A DNA stretch of 17,151 nucleotides from Propionibacteriaceae bacterium (GTDB taxonomy: Bacteria > Actinomycetota > Actinomycetes > Propionibacteriales > Propionibacteriaceae): NCBI GenBank assembly GCA_031254155.1, contig JAIRVA010000271.1:1-17151 (forward strand), given 5' to 3'. The notes beneath the pieces are model-generated. The model was not told the DNA's origin and did not search any database. It saw nothing but the letters and a program-made list of their open reading frames with translations. Positions 7,172 through 14,081 of this stretch are shown in pieces. Both the position numbers and the translations under genes were made by a program. Numbering within the stretch: the first letter of the stretch is position 1; each line of letters starts with the position of its first letter.

Positions 7172-7638
7172 TAGCCCGCCCGATCGGGGTGTACTGACTT
7201 CTCCAGGAACACCAGTGTCACCGTGTCGTTCAAGGGACGACGGTCGAACTCGCGGTAGCCGCAGCGCGTGTAGAGACTGAGGTTCTGCGCGCTCAAATCC
7301 GAGGTGAACAGTTCGTACCGCTGGCGGGGGTACAGCGCTTCCAGGTGGCGCAGGAGGGCCGTGCCAAGGCCCCGGTTTTGCGACGGCGGATCGACCATGA
7401 GCCGTCCGATGTGCAGCGTCTCCTCCTGGAGCCGTCCCCGGACCGACCCGACGATCACCCCGTCTTCAACAGCTTTCAGGATCACACCGGCGGCGAGATC
7501 AGCCGTCAGCCCGTCCAGCGTCTGCGTCAGCGGCGGGATCGTGTCGTCGCCGACCAACTCGGCCTCGGCCCGGAAGGCGCGTTTCTGCAGCGCCAGGATG
7601 GCCGGGAGATCAGCCAGGCCCGCGGACCGGATGTCCAT
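7171..7638 (-). CDS. GNAT family N-acetyltransferase
   Basis: The 155-residue product is a single GNAT domain of normal length. The N-terminus MDIRSAGLADLPAILALQ matches the family opening. The acetyl-CoA binding motif A is IGRLMVDPPSQNRGLGTALL (78-97, with QNRGLG at 87-92), and the late helix reads NLSLYTRCGYREF (119-131). Substrate is unknown; small molecules, peptides and protein termini are all possible. The start overlaps the stop of the purD-purB gene as TAATG, so it is most likely translated by coupling from that gene, although no link to purine synthesis is evident. Its TAA stop is formed at the edge of the palindromic element. Confidence 0.9.
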   Translation of the reverse strand: MDIRSAGLADLPAILALQKRAFRAEAELVGDDTIPPLTQTLDGLTADLAAGVILKAVEDGVIVGSVRGRLQEETLHIGRLMVDPPSQNRGLGTALLRHLEALYPRQRYELFTSDLSAQNLSLYTRCGYREFDRRPLNDTVTLVFLEKSVHPDRAG

Positions 7639-10391
7639 TACAACACCGCACCCGGACGGTACGAAGCGGCCTCGGGGTAGCGGTCAACGACGGCCTGGAC
7701 GGCCGCCACCACTCGCCCGACCTGGCTCCCCGCGGCCCCGGTCAGCTCCAGCGGGGCGGCCATCAGGTCAGCCAGGTCGGCCCGGCTGAGCCCCAGGCCC
7801 CCGTCGGCGGCGAGGTCGTCCAGCAGGGTGTTGGCCCCGCCGGTCTCGCGCATCCGCAACGCCGCCGCCACCGCGTACCGCTTGATGACCTCGTGCGCCT
7901 GCTCGCGCCCCACCCCGCGGCGGACCGCCGCCATGAGGATCTTGGTCGTCGTCAGGAACGGCAGATAGCGCGCGAGTTCGGTTTCGATGACAGCGGGGTA
8001 GGCCCCGAAGTCACCCAGGACCGTGAGGAAGGTCTCGAACAGCCCGTCGAGGGCGTAGAACGCGTCCGGCAGGGCGATCCGGCGGACCACCGAACAGGAC
8101 ACGTCGCCCTCGTTCCACTGGTCACCGGCCAGTTCGCCCGTCATCGACACGTACCCCCGGATCACGACGGCGAGCCCGTTCACCCGCTCGCAGGAGCGGG
8201 TGTTCATCTTGTGCGGCATGGCCGAACTGCCGACCTGTCCCGGCTTGAAACCCTCGGTGACCAGCTCGTTCCCGGCCATGAGCCGGATGGAGGTGGCAAG
8301 GTTCGAGCAGGGGGCCGCGATCTGGGCGAGCGCGGTCACCACGTCGAAGTCGAGGCTGCGCGGATAGACCTGGCCGGTCGAGGTCAGCGTGGCGGCGAAG
8401 CCCAGGCTTTGCGCCACGCGGGTCTCCAGTTCCGCGAGCGCGGTCTCGTCGCCCCCCAGCAGATCGAGCATGTCCTGCGCCGTCCCGACCGGGCCTTTGA
8501 TCCCGCGCATGGGATAGCGCGCGATGAGATCCTCCAGCCGGGAGTACGCCTGGAGCAACTCGTCGGCGACCGTGGCGAACCGCTTGCCGAGTGTGGTCAC
8601 CTGAGCGGCGACGTTGTGCGTCCGGCCGGCCACGGGCTGGTCGGCGTACTGTGCGGCCAGTTCCGTGAGGCGCGCGAGCGTCGCGACGACTTTGGTCCGG
8701 ATGAGCTTCAGCGAGGCCAGGACCTGCGCCTGTTCAACGTTCTCGGTCAGGTCCCGGCTGGTCATGCCCTTGTGAATGTGCTCAAATCCCGCCAGCGCGT
8801 CGAACTCCTCGATCCGCGCCTTGACGTCGTGGCGCGTCACCCGCTCACGGGCATCGATGGCCGCGAGATCAATCTCGTCCAACCGGCTCTGATAAGCGGC
8901 GATGACCGTGTCGGGGTCGTCGGAACCGAAGCTCACGCCCAGGTCCCGCTGCGCGGTGAGGACGGCGATCCACAGTTCGCGTTCGGCCCGGATCTTGGAC
9001 TCCGGGGCCCAGTGGGCCCGCATCGCCGCCGAGGCGTAGCGGGTCGCCAAGACGTTGGGGACGACGGAACCGGCCTTCTCATCGGAGCGAGCGTCATCTG
9101 GGGACGCGACGGTGATCTCGCCCCGGGCGGCGCGCAGCGCGATGTCCCGCCGACAGAACCCGCCGGGGAAATCGATCTGGTCCAGGCGGGCGTACGCCGC
9201 CTCGCGGGCGTGGGCGAGGTCCGCGCCCTGGGCGACGACCGCCAGAACCCGCCCGCCGTGCGCCACCAACTGGTCGGCGCCCGTGAGCGCCGTACCACAG
9301 TGGATAATTCCGTCCGGTCGCTCCGGCAACTCGATCACGCCGCCCGTCTCCGGCGTCCCCGGGTAGCCCCGGGCCGCGTACACGACCGCCACCGACGCCT
9401 GATCCGACCAAGCCAGGCCGGGAATCTCGCTCAGGTCACCCGTCGCCGCCGCGTACAGCACCTGCCCGAGCGGCGTGGTGAGCAGCGGCAGGATCGCCTC
9501 GGTTTCGGGGTCGCCGAACCGGGCGTTGAACTCGACGACGCGCAGGCCGCGGCTGGTGAGGGCGAGCCCGACGTACAGCAAGCCTTGGAACGGCGTGCCC
9601 CTCCGCCGCATCTCCGCGAGCGTCGGGGCGACGACCGCGGCCATCACCGCCTCGGTCAGCCCGGCGGGCGCCCACGGCAGCGGGCAGTAGGCCCCCATGC
9701 CGCCGGTGTTTCCCCCGGTGTCCCCGTCGCCGACGCGCTTGAAGTCCTGGGCGGGCCACAGCGGGAGCCCCCGCTCGCCGTCGCAGATCGCGAACAGGGA
9801 CACCTCCGGCCCGTCGAGGAACTCCTCGATAACAACCGTCCCGCAGGCCACCGCGTGGGCGAGCGCCGCGGCCCGGTCCGTGGTCACGACGACGCCCTTC
9901 CCGGCGGCCAGCCCGTCGTTCTTCACGACGTACGGGGCTCCGAACGCGTCGAGCGCCGCGGCCGCCTCCGCCGGGGTCTGGCAGAAGAACGAGCGGGCGG
10001 TCGGTACCCCGGCCGCTGCCATCACCTCCTTGGCGAACTGCTTCGAACCCTCGAGTTCTGCCGCGGCCGCGCCGGGTCCGAAGCAGGCGATGCCCGCCGC
10101 CCGGACGGTGTCGGCCACCCCGGCCACCAGCGGCGCCTCCGGCCCGATGACAATGAGGTTCACGTCCATCCGCCGGGCCAGGGCCACCACCGCGTCCCCG
10201 TCGAGCGGGTCCAACCCCGCGAGTGCCCGCTGCTCGATGCCGCGCGGGACGCCGTACACCTCGCTCAGCGCCCACGTCCCCGGATTCCCCGGGGCCACGT
10301 GTACGGCCACCACCTCCGGATCCCTGGCCAGTGCCAACGCCAGGGCGTGTTCGCGCCCCCCCGAACCAACCACCAGTACATTCAAAATCAC
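7638..10391 (-). CDS. purD-purB: Bifunctional PurD-PurB fusion: GAR synthetase / adenylosuccinate lyase
   Basis: One 917-residue reading frame holds two complete purine enzymes. Residues 1 to about 422 are PurD: N-terminal GSGGREHAL (9-17), ATP-grasp segments VKNDGLAAGKG (156-166) and EEFLDGPEVS (189-198), DTGGNTGGMGAY (224-235) and FNARFGDPETE (288-298). A short Ala/Asp/Ser-rich linker (about 423-442) leads to PurB from VPNVLATRYAS (444-454), with GRTHNVAAQ (589-597) and the lyase signature GSSAMPHKMN (721-730). PurD makes GAR from phosphoribosylamine; PurB cleaves SAICAR and adenylosuccinate. The PurB half begins where a free PurB normally starts, but with GTC codons and no ribosome site, so a separate PurB product is unlikely. 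The GTG start at 10391 follows a TAGGCT box by 6 nt. Codon use is uniform, arguing against an artefact. Confidence 0.93.
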   Translation of the reverse strand: MILNVLVVGSGGREHALALALARDPEVVAVHVAPGNPGTWALSEVYGVPRGIEQRALAGLDPLDGDAVVALARRMDVNLIVIGPEAPLVAGVADTVRAAGIACFGPGAAAAELEGSKQFAKEVMAAAGVPTARSFFCQTPAEAAAALDAFGAPYVVKNDGLAAGKGVVVTTDRAAALAHAVACGTVVIEEFLDGPEVSLFAICDGERGLPLWPAQDFKRVGDGDTGGNTGGMGAYCPLPWAPAGLTEAVMAAVVAPTLAEMRRRGTPFQGLLYVGLALTSRGLRVVEFNARFGDPETEAILPLLTTPLGQVLYAAATGDLSEIPGLAWSDQASVAVVYAARGYPGTPETGGVIELPERPDGIIHCGTALTGADQLVAHGGRVLAVVAQGADLAHAREAAYARLDQIDFPGGFCRRDIALRAARGEITVASPDDARSDEKAGSVVPNVLATRYASAAMRAHWAPESKIRAERELWIAVLTAQRDLGVSFGSDDPDTVIAAYQSRLDEIDLAAIDARERVTRHDVKARIEEFDALAGFEHIHKGMTSRDLTENVEQAQVLASLKLIRTKVVATLARLTELAAQYADQPVAGRTHNVAAQVTTLGKRFATVADELLQAYSRLEDLIARYPMRGIKGPVGTAQDMLDLLGGDETALAELETRVAQSLGFAATLTSTGQVYPRSLDFDVVTALAQIAAPCSNLATSIRLMAGNELVTEGFKPGQVGSSAMPHKMNTRSCERVNGLAVVIRGYVSMTGELAGDQWNEGDVSCSVVRRIALPDAFYALDGLFETFLTVLGDFGAYPAVIETELARYLPFLTTTKILMAAVRRGVGREQAHEVIKRYAVAAALRMRETGGANTLLDDLAADGGLGLSRADLADLMAAPLELTGAAGSQVGRVVAAVQAVVDRYPEAASYRPGAVL

Positions 10392-10397
10392 GGTCTT

Positions 10398-10403
10398 AGC
10401 CTA
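10398..10403 (-). promoter_or_regulatory. -10 box for leaderless purD-purB transcript
   Basis: The minus strand reads TAGGCT, six nt (AAGACC), then the GTG start codon. No ribosome site is present. A TTGTCC sequence 15 bp upstream is a possible weak -35. This would give the fusion gene its own promoter downstream of the toxin-antitoxin pair. Confidence 0.55.
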
Positions 10404-10422
10404 GCGTTCATTGAAAGAGGAC

Positions 10423-10442
10423 AAAACGGCCACTTTGAGTGG
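10423..10442 (-). terminator. Weak terminator-like hairpin after the PIN toxin gene
   Basis: On the minus strand, CCACT-CAA-AGTGG is a perfect 5-bp stem followed by CCG and four Ts. It sits between the toxin stop codon and the purD-purB promoter. The short stem makes real termination doubtful. Confidence 0.25.
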
Positions 10443-10452
10443 ACACCCCAGA

Positions 10453-10857
10453 CTATGTGCCCAGCAAGGTCATACCTGGAATTGCCGTGGCGCGCCGGTC
10501 GAACGTGACAGTACGGTCACAACCAGCATGGCCGCCCGCCGAGGCGACGAGTGCGTCGGGGACTTCACGACCAGTCCGCCTCGCCACCGCGAGGGCGCTT
10601 CGCACCACGTCAGCCATCTCGACGACGACAGTCGTCGCCCTGAGTAGCCCGTCCACAACCTGGTACACCTGTTCCCGGGTGTAACGGTACGGCTCGTGCT
10701 GACGGAGAACCCACAAGGTTTCGACGAGCGCGACCAGGCTCACAAACCCCGGTTCATCGGGGGTGAGAGATTCCAGGAAGCGGCGTGCGACCGGCGACTG
10801 CACGTCGTCATCGCCAGTCAGTGCGCGTACCAAGACGTTGGTCTCGAGGCCGATCAT
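10453..10857 (-). CDS. vapC: PIN-domain ribonuclease toxin (VapC type)
   Basis: This 134-residue protein has the size and layout of VapC-type PIN toxins, Mg-dependent RNases that cleave specific RNAs when freed from the antitoxin. The acidic active-site set is E5 (in MIGLETNVLVR), E46 (VALVETLWVL), D101 (PDALVA) and D120 (TFDRRA). The first position is Glu where Asp is usual, a conservative change. The start codon overlaps the antitoxin stop as ATGA, so the two are co-translated, as is usual for these pairs. The module sits between purA and purD-purB on the same strand, which suggests insertion into an older purine gene cluster. The target RNA is not predictable here. Confidence 0.88.
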   Translation of the reverse strand: MIGLETNVLVRALTGDDDVQSPVARRFLESLTPDEPGFVSLVALVETLWVLRQHEPYRYTREQVYQVVDGLLRATTVVVEMADVVRSALAVARRTGREVPDALVASAGGHAGCDRTVTFDRRATAIPGMTLLGT

Positions 10858-11099
10858 CGGGTCATCGCTTCGGCGGCACCGGCCGCGATCGCGGCATCCA
10901 TCTCCTCGATAGTGGCGGCCCGGCTCGGGCGAGGCAAGATGTCAAACAGCTCGCTGACCGCCGTCGCCCGCGTCGCTAACCGATAACTTCCCTGGTCAGG
11001 AACGAAATCCAGCAGACTGCCCGTGGTGAGCCCTAGCCTCTCCCGCACCTCCCGCGGTACAGTCACCTGCCCCTTGCTTGTCATCGTCGCTGTCGGCAT
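10854..11099 (-). CDS. vapB: AbrB/SpoVT-type antitoxin (VapB)
   Basis: The 81-residue protein begins with a swapped-hairpin AbrB DNA-binding domain: MTSKGQVTVPREVRERLGL (6-24), then a short strand region ending near LATR (41-44). A C-terminal helical tail (about 55-81, rich in Ala/Glu/Met) would wrap the PIN toxin and block its active site. It has a strong AGGAGG ribosome site 5 nt before the ATG and its own promoter. A perfect CCTTAC/GTAAGG palindrome overlaps the -10 region and is a likely site for self-repression by the antitoxin or the complex. It overlaps the toxin gene by 4 bases. Assignment as the antitoxin rests on domain type, order and overlap. Confidence 0.88.
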   Translation of the reverse strand: MPTATMTSKGQVTVPREVRERLGLTTGSLLDFVPDQGSYRLATRATAVSELFDILPRPSRAATIEEMDAAIAAGAAEAMTR

Positions 11100-11112
11100 C
11101 GCGCCCTCCTCT

Positions 11113-11129
11113 CCTTACCGAGAGTAAGG
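11113..11129. promoter_or_regulatory. Operator-like inverted repeat at the toxin-antitoxin promoter
   Basis: CCTTAC (11113-11118), a 5-nt spacer and GTAAGG (11124-11129) form a perfect 6-bp inverted repeat. It covers the -10 box and the expected transcription start of the antitoxin gene. AbrB-type antitoxins commonly bind such repeats to repress their own operon; binding here is inferred. Confidence 0.5.
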
Positions 11130-11149
11130 GAAAACTTCCGCCTCGTCAA
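11121..11149 (-). promoter_or_regulatory. Promoter of the toxin-antitoxin operon
   Basis: On the minus strand TTGACG (11149-11144) is separated by exactly 17 bp from TACTCT (11126-11121). This is the best matched -35/-10 pair in the window. The expected start near 11114 leaves a short leader with the AGGAGG site. The -35 box begins 5 bp after the purA stop codon. Confidence 0.65.
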
Positions 11150-11153
11150 CCCT

Positions 11154-12437
11154 TTACAGCAGGTCGTGGACCATCACGGTTTGTTCGCGGCCGGGTCCGA
11201 CACCGATGCCGGAGATCCGGACCCCGACCAGGTCCTCCAGACGCTTGACGTAGGCCTGGGTGTTGGCCGGCAGATCGGCGAACGTGCGCGCCGACGAGAT
11301 GTCCTCGGTCCACCCGTCCATGTACTCGTAGACCGGCGTCGCGTGATGCAACTCCGTCTGAGTCATGGGCATCGCGTCCAGGCGCACCCCGTTGACATCG
11401 TAGGCGACCACGACCGGTACCTTGTCCCAACCCGTCAGCACGTCCAGCTTGGTCAAGAACACGTCGGTCAGCGCGTTGACGCGGGCCGCCTGGCGGACGA
11501 CCAGGGCGTCGAACCAGCCGCAGCGGCGGGGGCGCCCGGTGGTCGTCCCGTACTCGGCCCCGGCCCGCCGCAGCGCCTCGCCGGTGTCGTCAAGCAGCTC
11601 GCCCGGGAAGGGGCCCTCGCCGACGCGGGTGGTGTAGGCCTTCGCGATCCCGATGATCCGGTCGATGCGGGTCGGCCCGACCCCCGAGCCCGTACACGCG
11701 CCCGCCGCGATGGGCGAGGACGACGTGACGTACGGGTAGGTGCCGAAGTCAACATCCAAATGGTGAGCCTGCGCCCCCTCGAAGAGAACGGTCCGACCGG
11801 CATCCAGCGCGTCGTTGAGGACCGTCGCCACGTCGGCCATCATCGGCTGGATGCGGGGCGCGTAGGTCATCAGCTCGTCGTACACCTCGTCGACCGTGAT
11901 GGCCGGGCGGTTGTAAACCTTGACGAGCAGGGCGTTCTTCTGCTCCAGCGCGGCGGCGATCTTCTGGCGCAGGATCGACTCGTCGAAGAGGTCCTGGATC
12001 CGGATGCCCATACGATTGACCTTGTCAGCGTACGCGGGGCCGACGCCCCGGCCCGTGGTGCCGATCTTCCGCTTGCCCAGGAAACGCTCGGTGACGCGGT
12101 CGATGACGCGGTGGTACGGGGTGATGACGTGGGCGTTGGCACTGATCAGGACCTGGTCCGCCCGGACCCCGCGCGCCGCCAAGCCGTCGATCTCGGCGCA
12201 CAACACACCGAGGTCGATCACGACCCCGTTCCCGATCACCGGGACGCAGTTGGGGTTCAAGATGCCCGACGGCAGCAGGTGCAGCGCGTAGGTCTCGCCC
12301 CCCACCACCACCGTATGACCGGCGTTGTTGCCACCCGAGTAGCGGACGACAAAGTCGACGCGCTCCCCCAACTGGTCGGTGGCCTTGCCCTTGCCCTCGT
12401 CGCCCCACTGTGTACCGACAATGATGATCCCTGCCAT
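11154..12437 (-). CDS. purA: Adenylosuccinate synthetase
   Basis: The 427-residue product is a full-length PurA, which joins aspartate to IMP using GTP, the first committed step to AMP. The N-terminus carries GTQWGDEGKGK (8-18) with catalytic Asp13, and NNAGHT (37-42) with His41, at the same positions as in the E. coli enzyme. Later blocks GTTGRGVGPAYADK and GAQAHHLDVDFGTYPYVTSS are also family signatures. The ATG at 12437 has a GGGAAGG site 5 nt upstream. It lies 46 bp after the Fpg-like gene, with a small GC-rich hairpin between them, and is followed by the toxin-antitoxin operon. Its product is the substrate of the PurB half encoded downstream. Confidence 0.97.
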   Translation of the reverse strand: MAGIIIVGTQWGDEGKGKATDQLGERVDFVVRYSGGNNAGHTVVVGGETYALHLLPSGILNPNCVPVIGNGVVIDLGVLCAEIDGLAARGVRADQVLISANAHVITPYHRVIDRVTERFLGKRKIGTTGRGVGPAYADKVNRMGIRIQDLFDESILRQKIAAALEQKNALLVKVYNRPAITVDEVYDELMTYAPRIQPMMADVATVLNDALDAGRTVLFEGAQAHHLDVDFGTYPYVTSSSPIAAGACTGSGVGPTRIDRIIGIAKAYTTRVGEGPFPGELLDDTGEALRRAGAEYGTTTGRPRRCGWFDALVVRQAARVNALTDVFLTKLDVLTGWDKVPVVVAYDVNGVRLDAMPMTQTELHHATPVYEYMDGWTEDISSARTFADLPANTQAYVKRLEDLVGVRISGIGVGPGREQTVMVHDLL

Positions 12438-12483
12438 GATGGCCTTCCCTGTTCAGCCCCGGACCCGCGCCCGGGCAACCCGT

Positions 12484-13311
12484 TCATTCTACCGGTTGGC
12501 AGGTCCTGCAGACGTACACGTTGCCGCCGAGGTACGCCAGACGCGCAATCGGGGTCCCGCAGCGCGGGCACGGGAGACCGACCGTGTCGCGGCTCAGCAC
12601 CACGGGGTAGCCACCGGGCGCGCCGTACAGATCCTTCTCGGTCGAGCGGCCACCGCCGGCGGTCATGGCCGCGAGAACCGTTCGGACCGCCTCGAAGAGC
12701 GTGGCCCGCGCGGTCTCGTCCAGGGTCATGAGCTTGCGTTTCGGGTGGACCCCCGCCGTCCACAGAATGTCCTGCAGGACGCCGTTGCCGAGCCCGGGAA
12801 TGCGCTGCTCGGTCGCCAGGAAGGCTTTGGCCGAGACGCGCCCGGTTTGGCCGGCGAGGAGCGAGGCGAAGTACGCCGCGTCGAACGCGGGCTCCAGCGG
12901 GCTGGGTTTCTCCCGGCCGACCAGGTAGTACGGGTCATCGTTCGTCGCGTCGAGGAACGCGAAGATACCGCCGTACATCTGCACTGTACACACCACCGCA
13001 CTGTCGTCGTCGAACTCCAGGAGCAACTGATGTTTGAGCGGGCGCTTGGCGCCGGGAGCGAGGTAGCGGATGTTCACGCCGTCGCCGAAACTGATGCGCA
13101 TGTCCTCCGCCCAGATCTCCGGCCGGCCCCCGTAGGCCGCCGTCCCCGTCACCGTACACCCGCGCAGCAGGTCGCCGTACGCGGCGGGATCGCCGGTATA
13201 CCAGGCGAAACCGTGCGGCGAGGCCCCCGCCTGGGCCGCGGTGATCGTCTTGCCGGTCAGGGTGTCGGCCAACTGCCGGGCGAGGGTACGAGCCTCCGGT
13301 ATCTCAATCAT
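12484..13311 (-). CDS. Fpg/Nei-family DNA glycosylase-like protein lacking the catalytic proline
   Basis: The 275-residue protein has the Fpg/Nei layout: N-terminal domain, helix-two-turn-helix IPGLGNGVLQDILWTAGVHPKRK (split here as 171-180 and 181-193), and a C-terminal zinc finger with C248, C251, C268 and C271. It starts MIEIPE where active Fpg starts MPELPE. Glu3 is kept, but Pro2, the Schiff-base nucleophile, is Ile. In the zinc finger, the Arg that grips the lesion phosphate is replaced (GGN at 262-264). A branch of Fpg-like proteins with MIE(I/L)PE starts exists in other bacteria, with poorly defined function. Reading upstream is open to 13626, but conservation starts at 13311. It lies 7 bp after recO with no ribosome site; a CATAAT box sits 6 nt before the ATG. 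Normal Fpg chemistry is doubtful. Confidence 0.85.
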   Translation of the reverse strand: MIEIPEARTLARQLADTLTGKTITAAQAGASPHGFAWYTGDPAAYGDLLRGCTVTGTAAYGGRPEIWAEDMRISFGDGVNIRYLAPGAKRPLKHQLLLEFDDDSAVVCTVQMYGGIFAFLDATNDDPYYLVGREKPSPLEPAFDAAYFASLLAGQTGRVSAKAFLATEQRIPGLGNGVLQDILWTAGVHPKRKLMTLDETARATLFEAVRTVLAAMTAGGGRSTEKDLYGAPGGYPVVLSRDTVGLPCPRCGTPIARLAYLGGNVYVCRTCQPVE

Positions 13312-13317
13312 GGCTCG

Positions 13318-13323
13318 ATTATG
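13318..13323 (-). promoter_or_regulatory. Possible -10 box before the Fpg-like gene
   Basis: CATAAT on the minus strand is followed by 6 nt and the ATG at 13311. It overlaps the recO TAA stop. It differs from TATAAT at the first base and lacks the TAGRCT pattern of the others, so it is weaker. Translational coupling to recO is the alternative. Confidence 0.3.
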
Positions 13324-14056
13324 CCACGTGGGCGAGGGAGCGGATCCCGCGCTCCACATGCCAGTTGAGGAAGGCCCGGACGAGCCCGGAGCCCTCGTCG
13401 ACCCGCCAGGCCGGGACGTCCCGGGTGGCCGTCCAGTCGCCCGTGAGCAGGGCAGCGAGGTACGCGAGGGTGGCCGGGGTGAGGGCCGTCGCCCCCGGCG
13501 GGCGGCACCGCAGGCACACCACCCCGCCCGACGCCGGGTGGAAGAAACCGTGTGGCCCCGGCGCCCCGCAGTTGGCGCAGGCGTCCAGCTGGGGCGCGTA
13601 CCCCGCCACGCCCGCCGCCCGCACAATGTACGAGTCGAGGATCACCGCCGGCGGGCGCGGCCCGTCGGTCGTGCCCGTACCCAGGGCCCGCAACGCCCCG
13701 ACGAGCAGGAGATACTGTTGCAACGCCGGGGTACCCTCCTCCGCGACCAGCTTGTCCGCCATCTCCACCATGACCTCGGCCGCGGTGTAGCGGGCGTAGT
13801 CGGCGAGGAAAGCCTTGCCGAAGAGCGTCCGGGAGACGACGGAGGTGAAGATGTCCAGGCTCCGGCCCTCGGCGACCTGGAGATCGACGTGGGCGAAAGG
13901 TTCCAGCCGCGCGCCGAACTTCGACGAGGTCCGGCGGACCCCCTTCGCCACCCCGCGCAGCTTGCCGTGCCGACGCGTCAGGATCGTGACGATGCGGTCA
14001 GCCTCGCCGAGGCGATGGGTTCGCAGCACCACGCCCTCGTCGTTGTAGGTACCCAT
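13319..14056 (-). CDS. recO: DNA repair protein RecO
   Basis: The 245-residue product matches RecO in length and order. An N-terminal OB fold begins MGTYNDEGVVLRTHRLGEADRIV (first 23 residues), with GKLRGVAKGVRR (31-42) following. A helical domain comes next, and then a zinc finger with C160, C163, C181 and C184. RecO loads RecA with RecF/RecR at SSB-coated gaps and anneals strands. The frame is open upstream to 14512 inside the divergent uppS gene. ATG 14056 is chosen because it has a strong GGGAGGTG ribosome site and the OB fold begins there. A TAGACT -10 box (14076-14081) would give a leader of about a dozen nt. It heads the minus-strand run recO, fpg-like, purA. The recO/uppS divergent pairing is known in some actinobacteria. 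Confidence 0.95.
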   Translation of the reverse strand: MGTYNDEGVVLRTHRLGEADRIVTILTRRHGKLRGVAKGVRRTSSKFGARLEPFAHVDLQVAEGRSLDIFTSVVSRTLFGKAFLADYARYTAAEVMVEMADKLVAEEGTPALQQYLLLVGALRALGTGTTDGPRPPAVILDSYIVRAAGVAGYAPQLDACANCGAPGPHGFFHPASGGVVCLRCRPPGATALTPATLAYLAALLTGDWTATRDVPAWRVDEGSGLVRAFLNWHVERGIRSLAHVA

Positions 14057-14068
14057 CTCACCTCCCGC

Positions 14069-14081
14069 TAGGATCAGTCTA
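14069..14081. promoter_or_regulatory. Interlocked divergent -10 boxes for uppS and recO
   Basis: On the plus strand TAGGAT (14069-14074) is followed by 6 nt and the uppS ATG at 14081, giving a leaderless start. On the minus strand TAGACT (14081-14076) would start recO transcription near 14069. The two boxes are one base apart, so only one polymerase could bind at a time. No clear -35 is seen for either. Confidence 0.5.

Noticed and set aside
9036..9066. Hidden separate start for PurB inside the fusion gene
   Set aside because: Codons at the PurB boundary are GTC and there is no ribosome site or in-frame ATG/GTG at the normal PurB start; the frame is continuous.
7893..10508. Open plus-strand frame of 871 codons opposite purD-purB
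   Set aside because: It is antisense to two clearly conserved enzymes and its translation is Arg/Gly/Pro/His-rich with no domain. Such frames arise from GC-biased third positions.
12457..12477. GC-rich hairpin between the Fpg-like gene and purA as a terminator or riboswitch
   Set aside because: The stem is only about 5 bp with a G-rich loop and there is no following T-run; the gap is just 46 bp, too small for a known purine riboswitch.
11166..12731. Open plus-strand frame of 521 codons opposite purA
   Set aside because: It runs antisense across purA and into the Fpg-like gene, with no recognisable protein and no ribosome site.
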